Made by a program: the position numbers and the translations under genes. 64,000 nucleotides of DNA from Anaerolineales bacterium (GTDB lineage: Bacteria > Chloroflexota > Anaerolineae > Anaerolineales > Villigracilaceae): the NCBI GenBank assembly GCA_016927315.1, contig JAFGMV010000036.1, positions 62,001 through 126,000 on the forward strand, given 5' to 3'. The notes below the pieces were generated by a model that saw only the letters and a list, made by a program, of their open reading frames with translations, ran no database searches and was not told the DNA's origin. Below, one piece after another: positions 18,443-25,176 of the stretch; within the stretch, counting starts at the first letter, position 1; each line of letters opens with the position of its first letter.

Positions 18443-19084
18443 ATGTCCCTTTACGAAGTACCCGCTGAAAAGATCAGGCGCGAGTTGAATTTTTCGAACT
18501 CGCGTTTCATCACCACCCTGGCGCCGGCCATCGATGTGCGCGCCGCCCGGGATTTTATTACTCGTATGCGGGCCGAGTTCCACGACGCCAGCCACAATGT
18601 GCCGGCCTTCCTGATCGGCGGAGGCAGTTCCCTGACCGAGCACTGCTCGGATGACGGCGAACCATCCGGTACGGCCGGGCGTCCGGCGCTGGCCGTGCTG
18701 CGCGGCAGCGGGTTGGGGGATGTGGTGGTAGTGGTCACCCGCTACTTCGGGGGCGCCAAACTGGGCGCCGGTGGACTGGTCAAAGCCTATACCGAATCCG
18801 TTCAGGAAGTGGTCAAAGACGTACCGCGGGCGCGCAAGCTGATGGTCCACAGCGCCGTGCTGGCAGCGCCCTACCCGCTGCTGGAACAGGTCCACCGGGC
18901 CGTCGGGGCGCACGCTGGGGAAATCATCGAAGAAGACTTCGCGGCGGATGTCACCCTGTCGCTGCAGTTCCCGGTCGAGCACCTGGAAGCCTTCCAGAAC
19001 GCACTGTTGGAGCTGAGCGCCGGGAAACTGCAGGCCGAGATCATCGAGACCAAGGAGATGCTGGTGAGGGTATCGCCTCCGTAA
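18443..19084 (+). CDS. yigZ: YigZ/IMPACT family protein
   Basis: The protein has 213 residues. The family signature DDGEPSGTAGRPAL lies near residues 71-84, followed by VVVVVTRYFGGAKLGAGGLVKAY. The N-terminal UPF0029 domain is followed by a ferredoxin-like C-terminal domain (residues 135-205). Eukaryotic IMPACT binds GCN1 and inhibits GCN2 signalling; the bacterial function is not established, with nucleic-acid or ribosome binding proposed. It is the last + gene before the repeat-rich HU island. Confidence 0.92.
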   Translation: MSLYEVPAEKIRRELNFSNSRFITTLAPAIDVRAARDFITRMRAEFHDASHNVPAFLIGGGSSLTEHCSDDGEPSGTAGRPALAVLRGSGLGDVVVVVTRYFGGAKLGAGGLVKAYTESVQEVVKDVPRARKLMVHSAVLAAPYPLLEQVHRAVGAHAGEIIEEDFAADVTLSLQFPVEHLEAFQNALLELSAGKLQAEIIETKEMLVRVSPP

Positions 19085-19206
19085 AAACACGCGGGGAATA
19101 TGTCTATAGAGTAAGTAAGTGATGAGCGTATCGCATTTTCAACAGGTATCGTCTTGTCTGAAAACACATTGGGACAAAATGAAAACGGGTAAGTATCTGT
19201 TGTTCA

Positions 19207-19290
19207 AAACACCACGGTGATTCAGATAAAACACCACGGTGATTCAGCCAGGACACCCCGGTGTTTTGGGTAAATTACCGTGGTGTTTTG
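19207..19290. repeat. Cluster of four CACCRCGGTG units forming a nested inverted repeat
   Basis: Two direct copies of AAAACACCACGGTGATTCAG (19207-19226 and 19229-19248, period 22 bp) are followed by two inverted copies: CACCCCGGTGTTTT at 19255-19268 and AAATTACCGTGGTGTTTT at 19273-19290. Copy 1 pairs with copy 4 and copy 2 with copy 3, giving a two-layer hairpin. The 10-bp core is itself nearly palindromic. It lies between the convergent yigZ and HU-like genes. It may be a bidirectional terminator, a REP-like element or a protein-binding array. Confidence 0.75.
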
Positions 19291-19315
19291 GTTATCAGGT
19301 ACCGACTTGTTTCTA

Positions 19316-19708
19316 TCAGGTTTCCTGCTGTTCGCGTTCGTACGATATCCCTTTTAACATCCTTCGGATCACTTTCCCCGGACGGAACTGAACGCGATTC
19401 CGTTTGATCTTGTTTGTTCCCACTTCAGAAGGCCCGATTGAACCTTCAGCCTGGATGGTCAGATAAAAACTGCCCAGGTCTCCCAGGCGGACAATCTTTC
19501 CATTTCCCAGGTGCCTGGGAATGGCCTGCAGCAGGGCCTCAAGCGCGGCTTTCATATCGGCCTGGCTGAGCGTAGAACCCCGGACGATTTCATCAAGCAA
19601 ATCACGTTCATCGATCTCACCCGAAGATTTCAAACGCGGGTAATACTTTGGCGGCGCATCAGGATCAATTGGATTCTTGTGTGGGACAATAATATATTTT
19701 GCAGGCAC
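19316..19708 (-). CDS. HU-HIG-type DNA-binding protein (HU/IHF superfamily)
   Basis: The protein has 130 residues from a GTG at 19708, supported by AAAGGGG 8 bp upstream; the frame is open to 19861 but that part is not conserved-looking. AKYIIVPHKNP, PPKYYPRLKSSGEID, LSQADMKAALEALLQAIP, LGNGKIVRLGDLGSFYLT and FRPGKVIRRML match the HU-related family best known from Bacteroidota, where an N-terminal KNP-PKYY segment precedes an HU fold. It probably compacts or bends DNA. Its own upstream region has four helically phased T-tracts, a natural bent target. Horizontal origin is plausible but unproven. Confidence 0.82.
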   Translation of the reverse strand: MPAKYIIVPHKNPIDPDAPPKYYPRLKSSGEIDERDLLDEIVRGSTLSQADMKAALEALLQAIPRHLGNGKIVRLGDLGSFYLTIQAEGSIGPSEVGTNKIKRNRVQFRPGKVIRRMLKGISYEREQQET

Positions 19709-19791
19709 AGGCTGTTCCCCTTTCTGGCTGGGATTATGACAAGCGCCAGTATAGCCGTTTTTTGGGAAAACTCGCTTCATTTTCCAAAACC

Positions 19792-19834
19792 TGATAGTTT
19801 TTTGAGAGCTTTTGATAGTTTTTGATAGTTTTTT
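19792..19834. repeat. Four helically phased TGATAGTTTTT repeats (predicted bent DNA)
   Basis: Repeat starts are at 19792, 19803 (variant TGAGAGCTTTT), 19813 and 19823, spaced 11, 10 and 10 bp. Each unit ends in a T-tract of 4-6 bases, so the tracts face the same side of the helix, a classic cause of intrinsic curvature. They occupy the intergenic region between the divergent HU-like gene and the membrane protein gene at 19852. Confidence 0.7.
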
Positions 19835-19851
19835 CTGTATATAACCACTGT

Positions 19852-20349
19852 ATGAACACAAAACAACAGTTGAATCTTATCCGCACGATATTGATCTTCT
19901 TCACAGTGGCCCTGTTTTTCAGCGGCCTGACGGCCATTCCCCTGCGTTTTGAATTGAACATCCTGGATACCTTGCTGGGAGAAGGCAGCCTGGTCGCAGC
20001 CAGGTTCCCGCTTTTTTCTGGATGGATTTCCCAGGTACACCTGGCGCTGGAGGAGCAGTACCAAGCGCACGCTTTCCTGGCATACGGTTACGACTGGCTG
20101 GCTTTCGGGCACTTTGTGATCGCGATTGCCTTCCTCGGTGCAGTCAAAGACCCGGTCCGCAACCGCTGGGTGATCGAGTTCGGGATGATCGCCTGTGTGC
20201 TGATCCTGCCCTATGCCTTTATCATGGGGGCCGTCAGGGACATCCCCATCTACTGGCGCTTCATTGATATGCTCTTTGGCATCTTTGGGATCATCCCGCT
20301 CTACATCGCACGCAGGATGACAATCCAACTGGAAGCAAATTCAAAATGA
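19852..20349 (+). CDS. Small multi-pass membrane protein, unknown family
   Basis: The protein has 165 residues from the ATG at 19852 (MNTKQQLN). Four likely membrane helices are seen: LIRTILIFFTVALFFSGLTA near the start, WLAFGHFVIAIAFLGA, FGMIACVLILPYAFIMGAV and MLFGIFGIIPLYIA. A lumenal loop LLGEGSLVAARFPLFSGW lies between the first two. No Shine-Dalgarno sequence precedes the ATG, and a TATATA element at 19838-19843 would start transcription within a few bases of it, so the mRNA may be leaderless. It is divergent from the HU-like gene across the phased T-tracts. Function unknown. Confidence 0.7.
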   Translation: MNTKQQLNLIRTILIFFTVALFFSGLTAIPLRFELNILDTLLGEGSLVAARFPLFSGWISQVHLALEEQYQAHAFLAYGYDWLAFGHFVIAIAFLGAVKDPVRNRWVIEFGMIACVLILPYAFIMGAVRDIPIYWRFIDMLFGIFGIIPLYIARRMTIQLEANSK

Positions 20350-20384
20350 TCCGGGACGGTCGCAAATAAAGCCACCCCCTCCCG

Positions 20385-20420
20385 GTCTCCCCCATTTCTA
20401 AAAACGGAAATGGGGGAGAC
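20385..20420. repeat. Perfect 14-bp inverted repeat
   Basis: GTCTCCCCCATTTC (20385-20398) and GAAATGGGGGAGAC (20407-20420) pair without mismatch around an 8-nt loop. It sits between the convergent membrane protein and hypD genes. No U-tract follows on either strand, so a rho-independent terminator is only one possibility. Confidence 0.6.
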
Positions 20421-20493
20421 GCATTTTCCCAGTGCACAAATGCGTAAAAGCAATCGTCTCTCTCCATGCATGTTCTTCGAATGGGGAGTAGGG

Positions 20494-22887
20494 CTAAAAT
20501 CTTTCGTGCCCCGTACGGGAGATGATCTCATCCTGCAGGGCTTCGCTCAGGTCACAGAAATAATCCGAATAGCCGGCCACCCGCACGATCAGGTCCCGGT
20601 ATTCTCCCGGGCAGGCCCTGGCCCGGATCAGGGTGTCTGCATCGACCACGTTGAACTGGATATGGTGTCCGCCCAGCTTGAAGTAGGAACGGATCAGGTC
20701 CACCAGGGACTGCAGCCCTTTCTCATCTGCCAGCAATTGGGGAGTGAACTTCTGGTTGAGCAGCGTCCCGCCGGTGCGCACTTGCTCTATTCTGGCAGCC
20801 GACTTCAGGACCGCGGTCGGTCCGCGCCGGTCGGCGCCCTGGACGGGAGAAATCCCTTCCGACAACGGCGTCCAGGCCTGGCGCCCGTCCGGGGTGGCTC
20901 CGGTGACCGAGCCGAAGTAGATATGACAGGTGGTCGGCAGCAGGTTAATGTGATACTCCCCGCCGCGGGTATTCTTACGCCCATCGACCGCCCGGAAATA
21001 ACTCTCGAACACTTTCACCAGCAGATCGTCGGCGGCAGCCTCATCGTTCCCGTAGCGGGGCGTCCGGTTGAGCAGCATCTGGCGCTCTCGTTCGAACCCG
21101 GAGAAGTCGGCCTCCAACATTTTGAGCAGCTGCGGCATGGTCAACTGCGGGAGCGGGTCTCGTCCCACTCTGGCAGCATAGATATGCTGTTTGATCGCCG
21201 ACAGGCAGTCGGTGATGGTCCCCATCCCGACCCCCTGGATGTAAGAGGTGTTATAGCGGGCGCCGCCGCTGTGGTAATCCTTTCCGGCAGCGATACAGTC
21301 GTCGATCAGCAGCGACAGGAAAGGCGCCGGCATCCGGTCAGCATACAGTCGTTCGATCACATGGTTTCCCTGGACCTTGATCTCGATAAAATGCTGCAGC
21401 TGCTGTTCGAAAGCCCGGTAAAGCGCTTCGAAGCTTGAAAAAGCCTTCGCAGCACCGCTCTGCGGGCCAAGCTGCTTCCCGGTGCGGGGGTCAAGCCCGT
21501 TGTACAGGGCCAGTTCCAGGACCTTGGGAAGGTTGAAGTAGCCGGTCAGGATATAAGCTTCTTTCCCGAACGCGCCCACTTCCACGCAGCCCGAGGAACC
21601 GCCCTCCCGGGCATCTTCCAGCAGCCTGCCCATGCGCAGCAGTTCTTCCACAATCAGGTCGCTGTTGAAGACCGATGGCTGGCCAAAACCGGTGCGGATG
21701 ATCTCCGCCGCTCGGCGGATGAAGGCCTGTGGGTTCTTCTCACTCACCTGGATGGAAGAGGAAGGCTGCAGCAGGCGCATGTCTTCGATCACATCCAGGA
21801 TCAGGTAAGTCACTTCGCTGACGCCATCACTCCCGTCCGCCTGCACCCCGCCCAGGTTGATCTGGGCAAAATCGGTGTAGGTGCCGCTTTCCGCGGCAGT
21901 CACCCCCACCTTGGGCGGTGCGGGCTGGTTGTTGAACTTGATCCACAGGCAGTGCAGCAGTTCTTCGGCCGAGTCACGGGTCAAGGCGCCGGCAGCCAGT
22001 CCCTGCTGGTAAAAAGGTTCAAGATGCCGGTCGAGATGGCCGGGAGAGAAAGCATCCCAGGTGTTGAGTTCGGTGATGACGCCCAGGTGGACGAACCAGT
22101 AATACTGCAGGGCTTCGTGGAAATCACGCGGCGCCCGAGCCGGGATGCGGGAACAAACTTCGGCGATCCGCTCGAGCTCGGCCTTGCGCCGCGGGTCGCT
22201 CTCGCCGGCGGCCTGCGTACGGGCCGCTTCGGCGTGTCTTTCCCCGAAACGGATCAGGGCGCCAGCGGCAATACGCATAGCCTGCAGTTCTTCCCTCTTT
22301 GCGGCGGTATCCCGATCCTGCCGGCTGGCCAGCGCCTCCAGTCTTGCTTCGATCCCGGCGATGAAATCCAGCATGCCTTTATGATAGATCTTGTCATCCA
22401 AGACAGTGTGCCCAGGGGCGCGCTGTTCCATGAACTCGGTGAAGATCCCGGCCTGGTACGCTTCCTTCCAATCGTCGGTCATGCCGGAAAAGATCAGGTC
22501 GCGCATGGAGTCCCCCTGCCAGAACGGGATGATCGTGTCTCGGTAGACCTCCCGAGTCCCGGGTTCGACCCTGAAGCGGGTCTTTTCACGGGCATCCAGG
22601 ACGTTCAGGTCGGCCAGGGAATGGCAGCACAGCTCAGGGTAGGTCGGGGCCTGTTTAGGCGCCGGCCCCTTCTCTCCTACGATCAGCTCACCGGCGCCGA
22701 TATAGATGGTCTTGTGCTCCAACAGGTACTGAAAAGCCAGGGCCCGTTGGACGGGGATGGACACACCCGGCCCAACCGCACCCGAGGCATAGAACTCGGT
22801 CAGTAATTCAGCCCGCTCACTGGAGAGGGTTTCTTCGGCTTCCAGGCTTTGCTGGCGTAATTTTCGGACCCGTTCTGTCATCGGCAT
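20494..22887 (-). CDS. hypD: trans-4-hydroxy-L-proline dehydratase (glycyl radical enzyme)
   Basis: The protein has 797 residues. The catalytic cysteine is Cys434 in SSGCVEVGAFGKEAY and the glycyl radical site is Gly772 in RVAGYSDYF near the C-terminus. Residues reported for the Clostridioides difficile HypD pocket fall at the same numbers here: Phe152, His160, Asp278, Ser334, Asp339, Phe340, Cys434, Glu436 and Tyr450 (recalled from published structural work). HypD dehydrates hydroxyproline to 1-pyrroline-5-carboxylate, which ProC reduces to proline. The activase gene lies upstream on the same strand, separated by a transposase remnant. The enzyme is oxygen-sensitive, implying an anaerobic phase. 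Plain pyruvate formate-lyase is excluded because PFL has adjacent Cys-Cys. Confidence 0.9.
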   Translation of the reverse strand: MPMTERVRKLRQQSLEAEETLSSERAELLTEFYASGAVGPGVSIPVQRALAFQYLLEHKTIYIGAGELIVGEKGPAPKQAPTYPELCCHSLADLNVLDAREKTRFRVEPGTREVYRDTIIPFWQGDSMRDLIFSGMTDDWKEAYQAGIFTEFMEQRAPGHTVLDDKIYHKGMLDFIAGIEARLEALASRQDRDTAAKREELQAMRIAAGALIRFGERHAEAARTQAAGESDPRRKAELERIAEVCSRIPARAPRDFHEALQYYWFVHLGVITELNTWDAFSPGHLDRHLEPFYQQGLAAGALTRDSAEELLHCLWIKFNNQPAPPKVGVTAAESGTYTDFAQINLGGVQADGSDGVSEVTYLILDVIEDMRLLQPSSSIQVSEKNPQAFIRRAAEIIRTGFGQPSVFNSDLIVEELLRMGRLLEDAREGGSSGCVEVGAFGKEAYILTGYFNLPKVLELALYNGLDPRTGKQLGPQSGAAKAFSSFEALYRAFEQQLQHFIEIKVQGNHVIERLYADRMPAPFLSLLIDDCIAAGKDYHSGGARYNTSYIQGVGMGTITDCLSAIKQHIYAARVGRDPLPQLTMPQLLKMLEADFSGFERERQMLLNRTPRYGNDEAAADDLLVKVFESYFRAVDGRKNTRGGEYHINLLPTTCHIYFGSVTGATPDGRQAWTPLSEGISPVQGADRRGPTAVLKSAARIEQVRTGGTLLNQKFTPQLLADEKGLQSLVDLIRSYFKLGGHHIQFNVVDADTLIRARACPGEYRDLIVRVAGYSDYFCDLSEALQDEIISRTGHERF

Positions 22888-22902
22888 AGGCGCCTCACCT
22901 GT

Positions 22903-23139
22903 TTATTCCAGAGAATGGCTCGGATTTTCTTCATCAGCAGACCAGTTGGCCGGGTTGCTTTCGATGTAAGCCTCGATATTCCGGTGTTCTTTTTCACTGC
23001 GGATGATATGTTCGTGATAATTTCTTTGCCATACGGCGGTCATATTTAATTCACGCCTGGCACGGGATGTTACAGCAGATTTGAAGGCGCGGTCAATGGT
23101 TGGTAAAGAACCCGCCGCCGGTGGATCTGCAGATCGAAA
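22903..23139 (-). pseudogene. Truncated REP-associated tyrosine transposase (RAYT/IS200-like) C-terminus
   Basis: The 252 bp between hypE and hypD encode, in one minus-strand frame ending at a TAA at 22903, roughly 75 residues of a Y1/REP transposase tail: SLPTIDRAFKSAV, then VWQRNYHEHIIRSEKEH and IEAYIESNPANW, ending near DEENP. VWQR-N-Y-x-EHIIR and I-x-NP-x-NW are the standard C-terminal marks of this family. The N-terminal HUH catalytic half is missing, and the fragment begins directly after the hypE stop. It is a scar of an insertion with later deletion. Confidence 0.82.
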
Positions 23140-24036
23140 TCACCATTCATTCAGCACCGTGACTCCGCAGCCGGACAATATCCCGGCCAGTGACTGCATC
23201 CGTTCTCGATCCGGGGAAGGCAGTCCCTTGAGGGCATACTCACGACCCAGGCTGGCATACTTGGCCTCGGCAGTCTGGTGGTACCCCAGGAGTTCGACCG
23301 GCGGCGCACCGGGCAGCGCTGCCACAAAAGCTCCCAATTGTTCCAGGCCGCCGCGATCATCATTCGCTCCCGGAATAATAGGGATACGCACAATGACAGT
23401 ATGCCCCAGTTCAGACAGCCTGCGCAAATTATCAAGGACCAGGGCATTCGATACCCCAGTTGCGGCTTTGTGTCGTTCTTCATCGAATAACTTCAGGTCA
23501 TACAAGAAAAGGTCGACCCCGGACCGGACCTGGTCGATCACTTCCCAGTCCGCGTGCCCGCAGGTATCCAGCGCCGTATGTATGCCCAGTTCCCGGCAGG
23601 CTGCCAGGGCGGCCTGCAAGAAAACCGGCTGTGAAAGCGGCTCTCCCCCGCTAAAGGTCACTCCCCCGCCGGACTGCTCATAAAAGACCCGGTCGCTTTT
23701 GATCTGATCCATCACCCGGTCCAGCCTCATCTCCCGCCCCACCAGTTCCCTTGCATCGGAAAAACAAACCGGGACACAATCGCCGCAGGCCAGGCAGCGC
23801 CCCCGGTCTGTACCCAGCCTTTCATCAATGGCTGCCTGCAAACAGACTTCCACACAGGCCCGGCAGGCAATGCAGCGCTTGGGATGCACGATCAGTTCAG
23901 GGGAAAAAGACTGGCTTTCAGGATTATGGCACCAGGCACACTCCAGGGGGCAGCCTTTAAAAAACACCGCCGTACGGATACCCGGGCCATCGTGAAGTGA
24001 ATATTTTCGTATGTCGAAGATCGTACCGGTAATCAC
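23140..24036 (-). CDS. hypE: Glycyl radical enzyme activating enzyme (radical SAM)
   Basis: The protein has 298 residues from the GTG at 24036, preferred because GGAAG lies about 6 bp upstream; a TTG at 24048 is the alternative. The radical SAM cluster C-x3-C-x2-C is in KGCPLECAWCHN (Cys29, Cys33, Cys36). An inserted ferredoxin domain has CIACRACVEVC and CLACGDCVPVC for two more [4Fe-4S] clusters, as in activases of GRE dehydratases. TFSGGEPL is the SAM-binding GGE motif. It installs the glycyl radical on HypD by making 5'-deoxyadenosyl radical. The FAH-family gene is 41 bp upstream (29 bp if TTG is used). Confidence 0.9.
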   Translation of the reverse strand: MITGTIFDIRKYSLHDGPGIRTAVFFKGCPLECAWCHNPESQSFSPELIVHPKRCIACRACVEVCLQAAIDERLGTDRGRCLACGDCVPVCFSDARELVGREMRLDRVMDQIKSDRVFYEQSGGGVTFSGGEPLSQPVFLQAALAACRELGIHTALDTCGHADWEVIDQVRSGVDLFLYDLKLFDEERHKAATGVSNALVLDNLRRLSELGHTVIVRIPIIPGANDDRGGLEQLGAFVAALPGAPPVELLGYHQTAEAKYASLGREYALKGLPSPDRERMQSLAGILSGCGVTVLNEW

Positions 24037-24077
24037 TACAACTTCCAAAAGATTTCGACGAAACAGAGTCCCTTTTC

Positions 24078-24839
24078 TTAAGTACCGGCGACCGGGTTGC
24101 TCAATTTGCCCAGGCCCTCGATCTCAACATCAACCACATCCCCATCTTCAAGCTGGCTGACGCCGGCCGGGGTTCCGGTGAAGATCAGGTCGCCTGGTTC
24201 CAGGGTCATCACCGCCGAGATGAAAGCCACCAGCTGCCCGATCTGGAAGACCATGTCCCGGGTGGAGGCCATCTGCCGCATCTGTTCATTGACCCGGCAG
24301 GTGATCACAGCATCGGACGGATCGAACTCCGTATCGACCCACGGACCCACCGGGCAGAAGGTATCGAAACTCTTGGCGCGTGTCCACTGGCCATCACTGC
24401 GCTGCAGGTCACGGGCAGTGACATCATTGCCCATGGTGTAACCAAAAACATACGCCTTGGCTTCTTCGGCGGTGATATTTCGCCCGCGTTTCCCAATCAC
24501 AGCCACCAGTTCAGCCTCATGCTCCACCTGTTTTGACTGCGGAGGCAGGAGTATGGTCTCTTGATGAGCAAGCAGGGCAGACGGCGCTTTCATGAAGATC
24601 ATCGGGACTTCCGGAACATCCGCGCCGTGCTCGCGGGCATGTTCAACATAGTTCCTGCCGACACAAATGATCTTGCTGGGCTGCATGGGGACCAGTAAGT
24701 TGACTTCCTCCAGGGGAATCTCTGCCTCTTTACGGCGAAATTTACCGAAAAGGTTCCCCTCGATATCCCCAACTTTATCATCCAGCAGCCAGCCAGGACG
24801 GGGTACTTTTCGATCGACCTGATAACGGATAATGCGCAT
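24078..24839 (-). CDS. Fumarylacetoacetate hydrolase (FAH) family protein
   Basis: The protein has 253 residues from the ATG at 24839; GGAGG ends 4 bp upstream, and the adjacent ATG at 24842 is too close to it. Family motifs are KIICVGRNYVEHA, the metal-ligand region EHEAELVAVIGK (E-x-E), GYTMGNDVTARDLQ, and LEPGDLIFTGTPAGVS near the C-terminus. FAH-fold enzymes hydrolyse, isomerise or decarboxylate 2-oxo acids such as oxaloacetate, acylpyruvates and 2-hydroxyhepta-2,4-diene-1,7-dioate. Its position directly before hypE suggests co-transcription, but no chemical link with hydroxyproline is established. Confidence 0.87.
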   Translation of the reverse strand: MRIIRYQVDRKVPRPGWLLDDKVGDIEGNLFGKFRRKEAEIPLEEVNLLVPMQPSKIICVGRNYVEHAREHGADVPEVPMIFMKAPSALLAHQETILLPPQSKQVEHEAELVAVIGKRGRNITAEEAKAYVFGYTMGNDVTARDLQRSDGQWTRAKSFDTFCPVGPWVDTEFDPSDAVITCRVNEQMRQMASTRDMVFQIGQLVAFISAVMTLEPGDLIFTGTPAGVSQLEDGDVVDVEIEGLGKLSNPVAGT

Positions 24840-24938
24840 CATACCTCCATAAACTAACGAGATGCTATCGAAGTGTAGCACAATCTGAAAAAACTGTCCC
24901 ATCCAATCCCGCCGGTTTTCGTGTATAATACCCGGCAC

Positions 24939-25012
<74 letters not shown>

Positions 25013-25016
25013 CTGG

Positions 25017-25050
25017 AAGGAACCAACCGCCAGGTTGGTTCCTTTATTTA
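25017..25050 (+). terminator. Rho-independent terminator of the tRNA-Val gene
   Basis: A perfect 12-bp stem AAGGAACCAACC (25017-25028) / GGTTGGTTCCTT (25033-25044) has a 4-nt loop GCCA, followed by TATTTA. It begins 5 nt after the tRNA 3' end. Confidence 0.9.
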
Positions 25051-25176
25051 ATATTCGTGACCCTTACAAGTTATAGTTTTTTGTAAAAATCCTCTATAAT
25101 GTTGTAATTGTTATTATCTCAACGCTGACATATAATGATGGGTGGGTCGGTTCGATGGATACACTTAGATATTAAG

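Noticed and set aside
19207-19290. Repeats as a CRISPR array or replication iterons
   Set aside because: Copies are in mixed orientation with unequal short gaps, and no cas, rep or partition gene is nearby.
20410-21438. A 342-codon open frame on the + strand
   Set aside because: It is antisense to hypD, which has an intact catalytic Cys and glycyl radical motif; no RBS or protein features in the + frame.
20494-22887. Pyruvate formate-lyase or choline lyase assignment for the glycyl radical enzyme
   Set aside because: PFL has two adjacent catalytic cysteines; here the site is S-G-C-V-E with the HypD pocket residues, and no cutC-type microcompartment genes are present.
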